Shown here: one piece after another, positions 24,179 to 32,312 of the stretch | How the letters are laid out: every line of letters starts with the position of its first letter | How positions within the stretch are numbered: position 1 is the stretch's first letter | Translations under genes and position numbers: made by a program | From: Clostridia bacterium | GTDB lineage: Bacteria > Bacillota > Clostridia > Oscillospirales > CAG-272 | NCBI GenBank assembly: GCA_017453325.1 | Contig: JAFTKK010000062.1 | Location: forward strand, 1 to 44,572 | Length of the DNA stretch: 44,572 bases | Direction of reading: 5' to 3' | The notes under the pieces: model-generated | The model's input: the letters and a program-made list of their open reading frames with translations, nothing else | Database searches by the model: none | Told to the model about the DNA's origin: nothing

Positions 24179-25402
24179 TTAGAAGAAATAGCCAAACATC
24201 TCGTAAATCACTTTGCCCTGCAGATAGTGCTGCTTCAGCGCACGCTGAAGGCGGGTATCCTCGGGCAGATCTTCGGTCGGAATGCGACGATCGGGATCAA
24301 AAAACACGAAATTCATCACCCCGTTCCCTTGGCTTTTCTGCGCCATGGGCGTAAAGCGGCGTGCGAACTTGGCAATGTTGGCGTCCTCACCCACCAGCTG
24401 TATCAGCTGCGGATCGATCAGCCAGCTGCTGCAAGCAAAGGCCTTGTAGGGAATATCGGGGAAGTAGGTGGCAAGCACCTTCTTGGCTTCTGTGAGCGTT
24501 TCGTCCACAACGGCGGGGGAAAGTCCGCCGCCGCCCGGTATGTGCAGCGAGATCACGGGGTCGTCATTCGTGAGGATTTGCCGCCATTCGGATTTGAGCA
24601 GCGTCACGGTATTGGTCGCAACGTGCCCGTTTGGCAGGTAGGGGTAGCCGATATATGCCGTATCGGTTGCGGTGAGTGTAGCTTCAAAGGAGCCTGTCTC
24701 GTCCGTGTATCCATAGGCGCCGAGCGGAAAGCCGTCTCGGTGCAGGAGCTTGTCATGGCAGAGTGTCACGCGCTCGCCCCGTCCGTTTTCATAAACCGAG
24801 CCGCCGCGGAATTTGGCGCAAAGCTGAATTTCGAGCCGTCCCACGCGGAACAAATGCCCCTCGATGGGCAGCTGATACCAGGTAATGAGATTGCAGCCCG
24901 GCACGCCGTAGCGCGCCCGGTAATAATCCACGCACATTTCGCAGTTTTGCAGAATATAGTCGGAAATATAGGCGGGGAGCTTGCGCGGGGCAATTTTTTC
25001 TGCCGTGTAGGGCACCATGGCAAAAAGCGCCAGACCCGTGAGCATATCTACCGCGAGGTCGTGTGTGCCCTCGGGGGAGCGTGGCTGCTGAAATTCCTTT
25101 AGATCCATGCTCACGTGCTCGCGATCCCGAAGGGTCGCCACCAGCAGCGCCAGCAGTCTTGCGAGCGGCTCTCGCTTGCCCACCGCCACGGCTGCCTCCT
25201 TGAATACGTCAAGGTGACGGTTCAGCACGCCGTATTTTTCGTGAAGCATATCGTAATAGGCGGGATCGGTGCAAAGGCAGCCGTTTTGGTCAAAATCTGC
25301 CATCACGGTGTCGAAAATCTCCTGCCAACGCGCAGGATATGCGGTGCAGCCCGCAGCCGCCATCAAAGCATCGAGTGTGGGGAATTGCACGGTATTTACC
25401 AT
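24179..25402 (-). CDS. Two-domain acyltransferase (NAT_N / GNAT-like C-terminal)
   Basis: 407-residue protein matching the acyltransferase-domain proteins with a helical N-terminal half (NAT_N type, about 10-140) and a GNAT-like C-terminal half. The C-terminal hallmark is LHIPGGGGLSPAVVDETLTEA (about 288-308), followed by YFPDIPYKAFACSSWLIDPQL (about 314-334) and NFVFFDPDRRIP. Other landmarks are HLFRVGRLEIQL and the E-W-R-Q-I-L helix before the glycine loop. Acyl donor and acceptor are unknown. It leads a two-gene operon with the amidotransferase-like protein, 69 bases apart. Its own promoter is at 25467-25495. ATG follows AAAGGATGGTAAAT. Confidence 0.82.
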   Translation of the reverse strand: MVNTVQFPTLDALMAAAGCTAYPARWQEIFDTVMADFDQNGCLCTDPAYYDMLHEKYGVLNRHLDVFKEAAVAVGKREPLARLLALLVATLRDREHVSMDLKEFQQPRSPEGTHDLAVDMLTGLALFAMVPYTAEKIAPRKLPAYISDYILQNCEMCVDYYRARYGVPGCNLITWYQLPIEGHLFRVGRLEIQLCAKFRGGSVYENGRGERVTLCHDKLLHRDGFPLGAYGYTDETGSFEATLTATDTAYIGYPYLPNGHVATNTVTLLKSEWRQILTNDDPVISLHIPGGGGLSPAVVDETLTEAKKVLATYFPDIPYKAFACSSWLIDPQLIQLVGEDANIAKFARRFTPMAQKSQGNGVMNFVFFDPDRRIPTEDLPEDTRLQRALKQHYLQGKVIYEMFGYFF

Positions 25403-25466
25403 CCTTTGTTCATCTCGTTATGCCGTTTCGGCAGTTAGTTGATCTGTTTTTGAATACTTTATCATC

Positions 25467-25495
25467 AGTATAATCGCACACGGACAGCTTGTCAA
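25467..25495 (-). promoter_or_regulatory. Promoter of the acyltransferase-amidotransferase operon
   Basis: On the minus strand TTGACA (25490-25495) and TATACT (25467-25472) are 17 bases apart. Confidence 0.87.
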
Positions 25496-25544
25496 GCTTT
25501 AGGCTCTCTTTGCGTGAAAAATCGAAGCGTCGGCGGTAGATATC

Positions 25545-25586
25545 AAAAAAATTCCCGTGAAACCATGGCGGCTGCACGGGAATTTT
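25545..25586 (-). terminator. Terminator after the HPr-like gene
   Basis: AAAATTCCCGTG (25548-25559) pairs with CACGGGAATTTT (25575-25586) across a 15-base loop. On the minus strand it ends in a T-run. Confidence 0.85.
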
Positions 25587-25589
25587 GCA

Positions 25590-25820
25590 TTATTTGATGA
25601 TAAAACGGTCGAGATCGGCAAAGAGCTCGTCGGTGTCGTCGGAATGGGCGGTGAGGGTGATGGGGGAGAGCAGGTCGAGGCTGAAAATGCCCATAATGGA
25701 TTTACCGTCTACGACATATCTGCCCGATTGCAGGTCGATATCAATATCGCTTTTGGCAACAATGTTTACAAAATCACGCACGTCGGCAATGGTGGAAAGA
25801 CGAATGTTTACGCTGTTCAT
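25590..25820 (-). CDS. HPr-like protein lacking the phosphorylatable histidine
   Basis: 76-residue protein with the HPr fold. The C-terminal half is typical (GRYVVDGKSIMGIFSLDLLSPITL), including the Ser46-type site in KSIMG. In the place where HPr has Gly-Leu-His-Ala-Arg-Pro-Ala this protein has STIADVRDFVNIV, so there is no His15. It should not relay phosphate in a PTS, but could still be a kinase target or a regulator. ATG 25820 fits GAAGGAG; a GTG nine bases upstream is less likely. It is monocistronic with its own promoter and terminator. Similar His-less HPr-like genes occur across Clostridia. Confidence 0.88.
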   Translation of the reverse strand: MNSVNIRLSTIADVRDFVNIVAKSDIDIDLQSGRYVVDGKSIMGIFSLDLLSPITLTAHSDDTDELFADLDRFIIK

Positions 25821-25875
25821 GGTGAGCACTCCTTCTTTTTATTTCGGGGGCTTTCTGATCCCCGAGCTTATTTTC

Positions 25876-25904
25876 ATTATACCGAATGCGCGCCTGCTTG
25901 TCAA
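25876..25904 (-). promoter_or_regulatory. Promoter of the HPr-like gene
   Basis: On the minus strand a perfect TTGACA (25899-25904) and TATAAT (25876-25881) are separated by 17 bases. Confidence 0.92.
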
Positions 25905-25949
25905 TCTCCGTTTTTCACAAAAATAGGAAAGAAAAAAGGTGTGTTCTTC

Positions 25950-25978
25950 TTGACTTTTACAAATATAAAGTGTATAAT
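25950..25978 (+). promoter_or_regulatory. Promoter of rny
   Basis: TTGACT (25950-25955) and TATAAT (25973-25978) have a 17-base spacer. The leader to the ATG is about 75 bases. Confidence 0.88.
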
Positions 25979-26057
25979 TAAATGGTATATACATTGGTGG
26001 TATCAATTTACTGTTGTATATAAGATATTTGAAAACTGAAAAGGAGGTAGTAATTCG

Positions 26058-27599
26058 ATGAACACAGGACTTGCAATCGCCTTGATTGCGGTCGCTTTGG
26101 CACTTGGTTTTGCCGTGGGATTCCTGCTTCGCCGCATGATCGCGGAGAAGAAGATCGGTTCTGCAGAGCGAGAAGCAAAACGCATTCTGACCGATTGTCA
26201 ACAGCAGGCAGAATCCATGAAAAAGGAAAAGCTGCTTGAGGCAAAAGAAGAAATTTTGCAGCGTCGCAACGAGAGTGAAGCAGAAATGAAGGAGCGCCGT
26301 GCGGAAATTACGCGCATGGAACGCCGCCTGACGCAAAAGGAAGAAAATCTTGACCAGAAGTCCGAAGCGCTGGAGCGCAAGAACGAGCGTCTTGATCAGA
26401 AGCTGCAGGAAAATGACAGTGTACGCGCCGAAATAGAAGCGACCCTTGCCGAGCACAAGAGAGTGCTTGAAACCCTCGCGGGTCTGACCGCTGAGGAGGC
26501 CAAGGAGGAGCTGATCGAGCGTGTGGAGGGTGAGGCCAAGCACGAGCTGGCCCAGCGCCTTGACGAGCTTGACGCCCAGTTTAAGGACGAGGCCGAGACC
26601 AAGGCACGCAACATTCTCTCGCTCGCCATTCAGCGCTGCGCCACCGACCACGTGGCCGAGGCGACCATTTCGGTCGTGCAGATCCCGAATGACGAAATGA
26701 AGGGTCGCATCATCGGCCGTGAGGGTCGAAACATTCAAAAGCTGGAAACGCTGACGGGTGTTGAGCTGATCATTGACGACACGCCCGAGGCCATTACCCT
26801 GTCGGGCTTTGACCCCGTGCGCCGTGAGGTCGCAAGGCTCACACTTGAGAAGCTGATCGCCGACGGCCGTATTCACCCCGCCCGTATTGAGGAGATGGTG
26901 GAAAAATGCCGCCGCGAGGTGGATGCCGTTGTCAAGCAGGCAGGTGAGCGCGCCACCTATGAGGTGGGCATTCCCAATCTGCACCCCGAGCTGGTAAGAC
27001 TGCTCGGTCGCCTGCGTTACCGCACCAGCTACGGACAGAACGTTCTTAAGCACTCCATTGAGGTGGCATTCCTTGCAGGCATCATGGCCGAGGAGCTGGG
27101 TGTTGACGCAGCTGCTGCCAAGCGTGCGGGTCTGTTGCACGATATCGGCAAGGCCTTCCCGCATGACGTGGAGGGTACGCACGTGGAGCTTGGTGTGAAC
27201 GTGGCACGCAAGTACAAGGAAAGCCGCGAGGTGGTACACGCCATCGAGGCACACCACAACGACGTAGAACCCCAAACGGTGATCGCCATTCTCGTGCAGG
27301 CCGCCGATGCGATTTCGGCTTCCCGCCCCGGTGCACGCCGTGAGGATCTTGAAAACTACATCAAGCGCTTAGAGAAGCTCGAGGAGATCGCCAAGGGCTT
27401 TGAGGGCGTGGAAAAGGCGTTTGCCATTCAGGCGGGCAGAGAGCTGCGCGTGATGGTGAAGCCCGAGGATGTGACTGACGAGGGCATGAAGTTCATCGCC
27501 CGTGAAATGGCCAAGAAGATCCAGGACGAGGTCAAGTACCCCGGCCAGATCAAGGTCAATCTGATCCGCGAGAGCCGCGCCGTGGATTACGCAAAATAA
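26058..27599 (+). CDS. rny: Ribonuclease Y
   Basis: Membrane-anchored endoribonuclease that starts mRNA decay in Firmicutes; 513 residues, normal length. An N-terminal membrane helix (about 3-25) is followed by a long charged coiled coil (about 30-195, rich in Glu/Lys/Arg heptads). The KH domain has [20 protein letters not shown] (about 211-230). The HD domain has catalytic His361-Asp362 in [12 protein letters not shown]. The conserved C-terminus is [28 protein letters not shown] precedes ATG. Single-gene unit, followed by a strong bidirectional terminator. Confidence 0.98.
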   Translation: MNTGLAIALIAVALALGFAVGFLLRRMIAEKKIGSAEREAKRILTDCQQQAESMKKEKLLEAKEEILQRRNESEAEMKERRAEITRMERRLTQKEENLDQKSEALERKNERLDQKLQENDSVRAEIEATLAEHKRVLETLAGLTAEEAKEELIERVEGEAKHELAQRLDELDAQFKDEAETKARNILSLAIQRCATDHVAEATISVVQIPNDEMKGRIIGREGRNIQKLETLTGVELIIDDTPEAITLSGFDPVRREVARLTLEKLIADGRIHPARIEEMVEKCRREVDAVVKQAGERATYEVGIPNLHPELVRLLGRLRYRTSYGQNVLKHSIEVAFLAGIMAEELGVDAAAAKRAGLLHDIGKAFPHDVEGTHVELGVNVARKYKESREVVHAIEAHHNDVEPQTVIAILVQAADAISASRPGARREDLENYIKRLEKLEEIAKGFEGVEKAFAIQAGRELRVMVKPEDVTDEGMKFIAREMAKKIQDEVKYPGQIKVNLIRESRAVDYAK

Positions 27600-27682
27600 G
27601 CGGCCATCGTCTCGCAAGAGTTTCTCATATATATTTATAGAGTTTTTGTGCAAATCTGCGCTACGCGCTGTAAATACATGAG

Positions 27683-27717
27683 AAAAATCCCCGTTGCCAT
27701 CGGCAACGGGGATTTTT
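27683..27717. terminator. Bidirectional terminator between rny and the his operon
   Basis: A perfect 16-base-pair stem (27683-27698 with 27702-27717) has a 3-base loop, with AAAAA at its left foot and TTTTT at its right. It can end both rny and the histidine operon. Confidence 0.93.
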
Positions 27718-27733
27718 GCTATGTGCGCCCGGA

Positions 27734-28396
27734 TTATTTCGTCATTTTCTCTTGCTTCACCTTGTGGTCGATGACGTGGCGGGAGGCAAGCTCGCGGTGG
27801 ATATCCGAGAGGTCGATGCCCTGCTCGATCATCAGTACCATCACGTGATAAACAAGGTCGGAGATCTCATAGACCGTTTCGGCACGATCCTCGGCCTTGG
27901 CGGCAATGATGACCTCGGTGCACTCCTCGCCGATCTTTTTGAGGATCTTATCAAGACCCTTTTCGAAAAGATACGTGGTGTAGGAGCCCTCCTTTTTCTC
28001 GGTCTTTCTGCCGCGGATCAGCTCCATCAGCCCCTCAAGGGAGAACTCGTGGCGCTCCTCGCTCTGGCCGAAGGGGAAAGCGAAGCAGGATTTGTTGCCG
28101 AGGTGGCAGGCGGGGCCCTCGGGCTCCACCATCACGACCAGCGCATCCTTGTCGCAATCGGCGGTGATCGAAACGATGTGCTGCACGTTGCCGCTGGTCT
28201 CGCCCTTCAGCCAGAGCTTTTGGCGGCTGCGGCTGAAGAAGCAGGTCAGCTCCTTTTCAAGAGAGATCTGCAGGCTTTCGCGGTTCATGTAGGCAAGGGT
28301 CAGTACCTGCTTGCTGACCGCATCGGTCACGATGGCGGGAATGAGACCCTTTTCGTCGAATTTCAGTTCATCAATGCTAAAATTGGGGGTAATCAT
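27734..28396 (-). CDS. hisIE: Bifunctional phosphoribosyl-AMP cyclohydrolase / phosphoribosyl-ATP pyrophosphatase
   Basis: Carries out steps 2 and 3 of histidine synthesis; 220 residues. The N-terminal HisI domain (about 1-110) has MNRESLQISLE, FFSRSRQKLWLKGETSGN and the metal-binding DCDKDAL, plus a Cys-His pair in GPACHLG. The C-terminal HisE domain (about 120-205) has KKIGEECTEVIIAAKAEDR and ISDLVYHVMVLM. ATG 28396 is chosen because AAGG lies eight bases before it; a GTG nine bases upstream has none. It is the last gene of the his operon, separated from hisF by 136 bases of inserted repeat, unlike the tight joints elsewhere in the operon. Confidence 0.97.
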   Translation of the reverse strand: MITPNFSIDELKFDEKGLIPAIVTDAVSKQVLTLAYMNRESLQISLEKELTCFFSRSRQKLWLKGETSGNVQHIVSITADCDKDALVVMVEPEGPACHLGNKSCFAFPFGQSEERHEFSLEGLMELIRGRKTEKKEGSYTTYLFEKGLDKILKKIGEECTEVIIAAKAEDRAETVYEISDLVYHVMVLMIEQGIDLSDIHRELASRHVIDHKVKQEKMTK

Positions 28397-28409
28397 AGGT
28401 TTCACCTTT

Positions 28410-28436
28410 CTTATACTCTTGCGGGGATGCCCGCTT
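28410..28436. repeat. 27-base direct repeat, displaced copy of the hisF 3' end
   Basis: Identical to 28532-28558, which encodes the last residues and stop codon of hisF. This copy lies immediately ahead of the hisIE ribosome site. The two copies bracket 95 bases that include the dispersed palindromic repeat. Confidence 0.9.
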
Positions 28437-28440
28437 CATT

Positions 28441-28491
28441 GCCTTCCCCAGAAGGGGAAGGGGGACCACCGTAGGTGGTGGATGAGGTGTT
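28441..28491 (-). repeat. Dispersed palindromic repeat, copy B (two hairpins)
   Basis: The reverse complement starts AACACCTCATC like copy A at 15-64. Hairpins are ACCACC-TAC-GGTGGT (28465-28479) and CCTTCCCC-loop-GGGGAAGG (28442-28461). The second hairpin stem is identical to copy A, while the first is different in sequence yet fully paired. Confidence 0.8.
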
Positions 28492-28531
28492 GGCCATCTT
28501 CGTGGGCGGTGCTTGCCGCCGTGTGGCACAT

Positions 28532-28558
28532 CTTATACTCTTGCGGGGATGCCCGCTT
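28532..28558. repeat. 27-base direct repeat, native copy at the hisF stop
   Basis: Covers the hisF C-terminal codons (A-G-I-P-A-R-V-stop) on the minus strand. It is exactly repeated at 28410-28436, 122 bases further along. Confidence 0.9.
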
Positions 28559-29291
28559 TTTTCATAGCAGCCTTGAGGTCGCTGATCTTGACCTCACCGA
28601 AGTGGAAGATCGAGGCGGCGAGCCCCGCGTCAACCCCCGGCAGGGTATGGAAGAGCGTGATAAAGTCCTCGATCTTGCCCGCGCCGCCCGAGGCGATCAC
28701 GGGGACGTTCACCACACGGCAAACGGCATCAAGCATCTCAAGGTCGAAGCCCTTTTTCACGCCGTCGGTGTCGATCGAGTTGAGTACGACCTCGCCCGCG
28801 CCGCGCTCGACGCATTGCTTGATCCAGGAAATGGCCTCCATGCCCGTGTTTTCTCTGCCACCCTTGGCAAATACACGGAATACGCCGTCCACGCGCTTGA
28901 CGTCTGCGGAAATGACGACGCATTGGTCGCCGTAGCGCTTGGCGGCCTCGGTGATAAGGGCGGGGTTGCGGATGGCACCCGAATTGACGCTGACCTTGTC
29001 GGCACCGCACTTGAGCACGCGGTCAAAATCCTCTAAGGTATTGATGCCGCCGCCAACCGTCAGCGGGATAAAGATCTTGCTTGCCACCTCGGTTAAAATA
29101 TCGGTAAACAGGCGTCTGCCCTCGGCGGAGGCGGTGATATCGTAAAATACCAGCTCGTCAGCGCCGTGCTCACTGTAATAGCGAGCCAGCTCCACAGGGG
29201 AGGAAACGTCGGAAAGTCCTTCAAAATTCACACCCTTGACCACGCGTCCGTCGCGCACGTCAAGGCAGGGGATAATACGCTTGGTAATCAT
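28533..29291 (-). CDS. hisF: Imidazole glycerol phosphate synthase cyclase subunit
   Basis: Cyclase half of the HisHF complex, using ammonia from HisH to form imidazole glycerol phosphate and AICAR. 252 residues, a TIM barrel. Catalytic Asp11 lies in CLDVRDGRVVKG and Asp in NSIDTDGVKKG (about 130). FYDITAS and ASGGAG are phosphate-site motifs. ATG overlaps the hisA stop by four bases. Its 3' end is the source of a 27-base duplication located downstream of an inserted palindromic repeat. Confidence 0.98.
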   Translation of the reverse strand: MITKRIIPCLDVRDGRVVKGVNFEGLSDVSSPVELARYYSEHGADELVFYDITASAEGRRLFTDILTEVASKIFIPLTVGGGINTLEDFDRVLKCGADKVSVNSGAIRNPALITEAAKRYGDQCVVISADVKRVDGVFRVFAKGGRENTGMEAISWIKQCVERGAGEVVLNSIDTDGVKKGFDLEMLDAVCRVVNVPVIASGGAGKIEDFITLFHTLPGVDAGLAASIFHFGEVKISDLKAAMKKAGIPARV

Positions 29292-30004
29292 TTGGCGGCC
29301 TCCTTGATGGCTTCTTTCAGATCAATGGCGCCCGTGTAGTAGGCCTTGCCGATGATGGCGCCGTAAAGCTCCATCGCTGCCAGCTTTTCCACGTCCTCCA
29401 TCGTGGATACGCCGCCCGAGGCCACGATCTGCATGCCGAAGCGACGGGAGAGCTCGCGGTAAAGCGCATGGTTGGCACCGCGCATGGCGCCGTCGCGCGA
29501 GATATCGGTGCAAATGAGCGTTTTTACGCCCCATTCCTGCAGCTTTTCGCAAAAATCAAAGGCATCAAGCTCGGATTTTTCGGTCCAGCCCTTAACGGCC
29601 ACAAAGCCGTCCTTAATATCCACACCAACGGCAATGCGCGCACCGTGTTTGGCAACGGCCTCCCGCAAAAACGCGGGGTCGCTGACGGCTGCCGTACCGA
29701 GAATGACGCGGTCAAGCCCTGCCTCCATATAGCGGTCAACCACGGCCATGCTGCGCACGCCGCCGCCGATCTCGCAAAACAGTCCGCACTCTTTTTTGAT
29801 GCGGCATACCACGTCAAGGTTTGGAGTATTGCCGTCGCGCGCGCCCTCCAGGTCAACCAGATGCACGTGCGTGGCACCTGCCGCCGCGAAATCTTGCGCG
29901 ACAGAAACGGGATCGGTGCTATACACCGTCATTTGGGCGTAATCGCCCTTGTAAAGGCGCACGGCCTTGCCTTCATATAAGTCAATTGCGGGGAAGATCA
30001 GCAT
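29288..30004 (-). CDS. hisA: 1-(5-phosphoribosyl)-5-[(5-phosphoribosylamino)methylideneamino]imidazole-4-carboxamide isomerase
   Basis: Amadori isomerase of histidine synthesis (ProFAR isomerase), 238 residues, a TIM barrel related to HisF. Catalytic Asp8 in AIDLYEGKAVRLYKGDY and Asp in ICTDISRDGAMRG (about 128). LVDLEGARDG and ASGGVS are further barrel-motif sites. Overlaps hisH upstream by seven bases and hisF downstream by four. Confidence 0.98.
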   Translation of the reverse strand: MLIFPAIDLYEGKAVRLYKGDYAQMTVYSTDPVSVAQDFAAAGATHVHLVDLEGARDGNTPNLDVVCRIKKECGLFCEIGGGVRSMAVVDRYMEAGLDRVILGTAAVSDPAFLREAVAKHGARIAVGVDIKDGFVAVKGWTEKSELDAFDFCEKLQEWGVKTLICTDISRDGAMRGANHALYRELSRRFGMQIVASGGVSTMEDVEKLAAMELYGAIIGKAYYTGAIDLKEAIKEAAK

Positions 30005-30624
30005 ACGTTGCCCTCCATTTCACAAAAGGCGCGCAGGATCGCGAGCCCCGCGTTGCCGCTTTTTTCGGGGTGGAACTGGCAGCCCATCACGTTGCCGCGG
30101 GCAACGGCGGCCGTCAGCGGTGCGCCGTATTCCGCCGTGGCGATCACGGCCTCCTCGCAGCGCGCACCGTAATAGGAGTGCACGAAATATACGCAATCCC
30201 CGTCCTTTAAATATTTGAAAAGCGGATGCTTGGTCTTGCCAAAGGAAAGGGCATTCCAGCCGATGTGGGGGATTTTCAGCCCTGCGGGGATCACGTCGGC
30301 AATGGGGCGGATCTCGCCCGCGATGAGGCCAAGCCCCTGGTGCTCGCCGTATTCAAAGCTTTTTTCAAGAAGAAGCTGCATACCGAGGCAAATACCCATC
30401 ACGGGCTTGCCTGCGGCTGCCACCTGTGAAACGACCTTGTCAAGGCCCGTCGCGCGCAGCTTGGCGGCAGCATCACCGAAGGCACCGACGCCGGGGAGTA
30501 TCACGCGGTCTGCCGCGCGGATGGCCTCGGGGTCAGCCGTGACCGCAGCCTCGGCGCCAATGGCGGCAAGAGAGCTTTTGAGGGAAAAGAGGTTGCCCAC
30601 ACCGTAGTCAATAATCGCTACCAT
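29998..30624 (-). CDS. hisH: Imidazole glycerol phosphate synthase glutaminase subunit
   Basis: Class I glutamine amidotransferase that supplies ammonia to HisF; 208 residues. The catalytic triad is visible: Cys79 in GICLGMQLL, and His185 and Glu187 in GCQFHPEKSG. The oxyanion/glycine region is PGVGAFGD at 44-51. The start shares its first base with the hisB stop, so translation is coupled. The order hisB-hisH-hisA-hisF is standard. Confidence 0.98.
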   Translation of the reverse strand: MVAIIDYGVGNLFSLKSSLAAIGAEAAVTADPEAIRAADRVILPGVGAFGDAAAKLRATGLDKVVSQVAAAGKPVMGICLGMQLLLEKSFEYGEHQGLGLIAGEIRPIADVIPAGLKIPHIGWNALSFGKTKHPLFKYLKDGDCVYFVHSYYGARCEEAVIATAEYGAPLTAAVARGNVMGCQFHPEKSGNAGLAILRAFCEMEGNVC

Positions 30625-31211
30625 CAGAGAACCTCTTTCGTGGAGAGGACGGTACCCGAGAGGGAGCTGTCCTCCGAGAGAGCCTTTTTCATGCTGTGTG
30701 CCACCGATTTGAAGATGCCCTCAATGATGTGGTGGGTGTTGTTGCCCGCAAGCTGGCCGATGTGGAGCGTGAGCTTTGCCTCGCGCACAAAGGCGAGCCA
30801 AAATTCCTCCACCAGCTCGGTATCAAAGGTACCGACCTGCGCCGTGGGCATTTCGGCATCGTATCCAAGGTAAGCGCGACCCGAAAGGTCAACGGCAGAG
30901 AGAATGAGCGCCTCATCCATCGGCAGGATCATATAGCCGTAACGGGCAAGACCCTTTTTGTCGCCTGCCAGCTCAGCCACGGCGCGACCGAGGCAAATTC
31001 CGATATCCTCGGTGGTGTGGTGTGCATCTACCGCAAGGTCGCCCTTACAGGTGAGCGTGAGGTCAAAGCCGCCGTGACGGGTAAAGAGCGTGAGCATATG
31101 GTCAAGAAAGCCGCAGCCCGTGTCGATCTTCGCCACGCCCGTACCGCGGGTGAGGGTGAGACTGATATCGGTTTCGGCGGTTTTTCTGTTAATTACAGCA
31201 GTTTGTTTCAT
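30624..31211 (-). CDS. hisB: Imidazoleglycerol-phosphate dehydratase
   Basis: Dehydrates imidazole glycerol phosphate; 195 residues, monofunctional, with no fused histidinol-phosphatase. Metal-binding His-rich motifs are DHMLTLFTRHGGFDL (about 37-51), DAHHTTEDIG (about 62-71) and a second similar set at about 160-172 (HIGQLAGNNTHHIIEGIFK). GGAGTAACAC precedes ATG; the gap to hisC is three bases. Confidence 0.98.
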   Translation of the reverse strand: MKQTAVINRKTAETDISLTLTRGTGVAKIDTGCGFLDHMLTLFTRHGGFDLTLTCKGDLAVDAHHTTEDIGICLGRAVAELAGDKKGLARYGYMILPMDEALILSAVDLSGRAYLGYDAEMPTAQVGTFDTELVEEFWLAFVREAKLTLHIGQLAGNNTHHIIEGIFKSVAHSMKKALSEDSSLSGTVLSTKEVL

Positions 31212-31214
31212 GTG

Positions 31215-32273
31215 TTACTCCTTTACGATCTCGGCAAGCGCCGCCACGAGCGCCGCCATTTCCTCGGCGGTGCCGACCGTGATGCGATTATAGTCGGCAA
31301 TGGGGGCCTTGTCGAAGTGGCGCACCAGAATACCGCGCTCGCGCAGGGCGCTGTAAACGGCCTTGCCGCCCACGCGCGGGTGACGGATAAAGAGGAAATT
31401 GCCAAGAGAATCGGTCATCTCAAAACCGAGCTTTTTCAGCTCCGTTTTGGCACTTTCTCGGTTTTTGATGATGGTTTTGCAGTTTTGCTGCGTGTAGGCC
31501 TCGTCGGCCATGACGCCAAGTCCCGCTGCCGCCGACATACTGTTGACGTTATAAGGGTTGGTGGAATATTTGATGGTGTTGAGGTCCCCGATCAGCTCCT
31601 TGCAGCCCACGCCGTAGCCAAGGCGTGCGCCCGCCATGGAGCGCGACTTCGAGAAGGTGCGCGTGACGAGCAGATTGCCGTACTTGTGCACCAGAGGTAC
31701 CGCCGTTTGGCCGCCGAAATCCACGTAGGCCTCGTCTACCACCACCACGCGGTCGGGGTTGCTTTGCAGCAGCTCCTCGATCTCACCGAGCGTGAGGGCA
31801 AGCCCCGTGGGGGCATTCGGATTGGCGATAAAAAGCGTGCCGCTTGCGCGCTTTAGTGCCGCTACGTCCACCGAAAAATCCTCTTTGAGGGGAATTTCGG
31901 TATAGGGGATATGGTTCAGGGTCGCAAATACGCTGTAAAAGCCGTAGGTGATATTGGGAAATACGGCGGGGCATTGCTCGTCGCAAAATGCCATAAAGGC
32001 GAAATTCAAGATCTCGTCCGAGCCGTTGGTGAGCAGCACCTCGTCGGGGGCAAGGCCGTGATAATCGGCCACGGCGGTGTGCAGCGCCCGATAGGTGGGG
32101 TCGGGGTAGAGCTGCAGCCGCTCTGCCGCCTCGGCTGCAGCCGCGATGGCCTTGGGCGAGGGGGGGAAGGGTGCTTCGTTGGTGTTCAGCTTGATGTATT
32201 TTTTGTCACGCGGCTGCTCGCCCGGGGTGTAAGGGGTGAGCGTGCTGTAACGGTTGGTAAAAAACTTGCTCAT
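31215..32273 (-). CDS. hisC: Histidinol-phosphate aminotransferase
   Basis: PLP aminotransferase converting imidazole acetol phosphate to histidinol phosphate; 352 residues, fold type I. PLP-lysine Lys209 lies in RTFSKSRSMAGARLGYG. The Asp of VVVVDEAYVDF (180) and LNTNEAPFPPSP (29-40) are hallmarks, and a phosphate-binding Arg is in the C-terminal part (FLFIRHPRVGG). ATG follows CAAGGAGAACCT. The 39-base gap to hisD holds a short GGGAT...ATCCC hairpin without a T-run. Confidence 0.96.
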   Translation of the reverse strand: MSKFFTNRYSTLTPYTPGEQPRDKKYIKLNTNEAPFPPSPKAIAAAAEAAERLQLYPDPTYRALHTAVADYHGLAPDEVLLTNGSDEILNFAFMAFCDEQCPAVFPNITYGFYSVFATLNHIPYTEIPLKEDFSVDVAALKRASGTLFIANPNAPTGLALTLGEIEELLQSNPDRVVVVDEAYVDFGGQTAVPLVHKYGNLLVTRTFSKSRSMAGARLGYGVGCKELIGDLNTIKYSTNPYNVNSMSAAAGLGVMADEAYTQQNCKTIIKNRESAKTELKKLGFEMTDSLGNFLFIRHPRVGGKAVYSALRERGILVRHFDKAPIADYNRITVGTAEEMAALVAALAEIVKE

Positions 32274-32312
32274 AGGTTCTCCTTGGTGGGATACGGCATC
32301 CCGTTATGGGGG

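Noticed and set aside
28437-28531. A mobile element with transposase between hisF and hisIE
   Set aside because: Only 95 bases lie between the direct repeats; there is no coding capacity, so at most a non-autonomous palindromic element.
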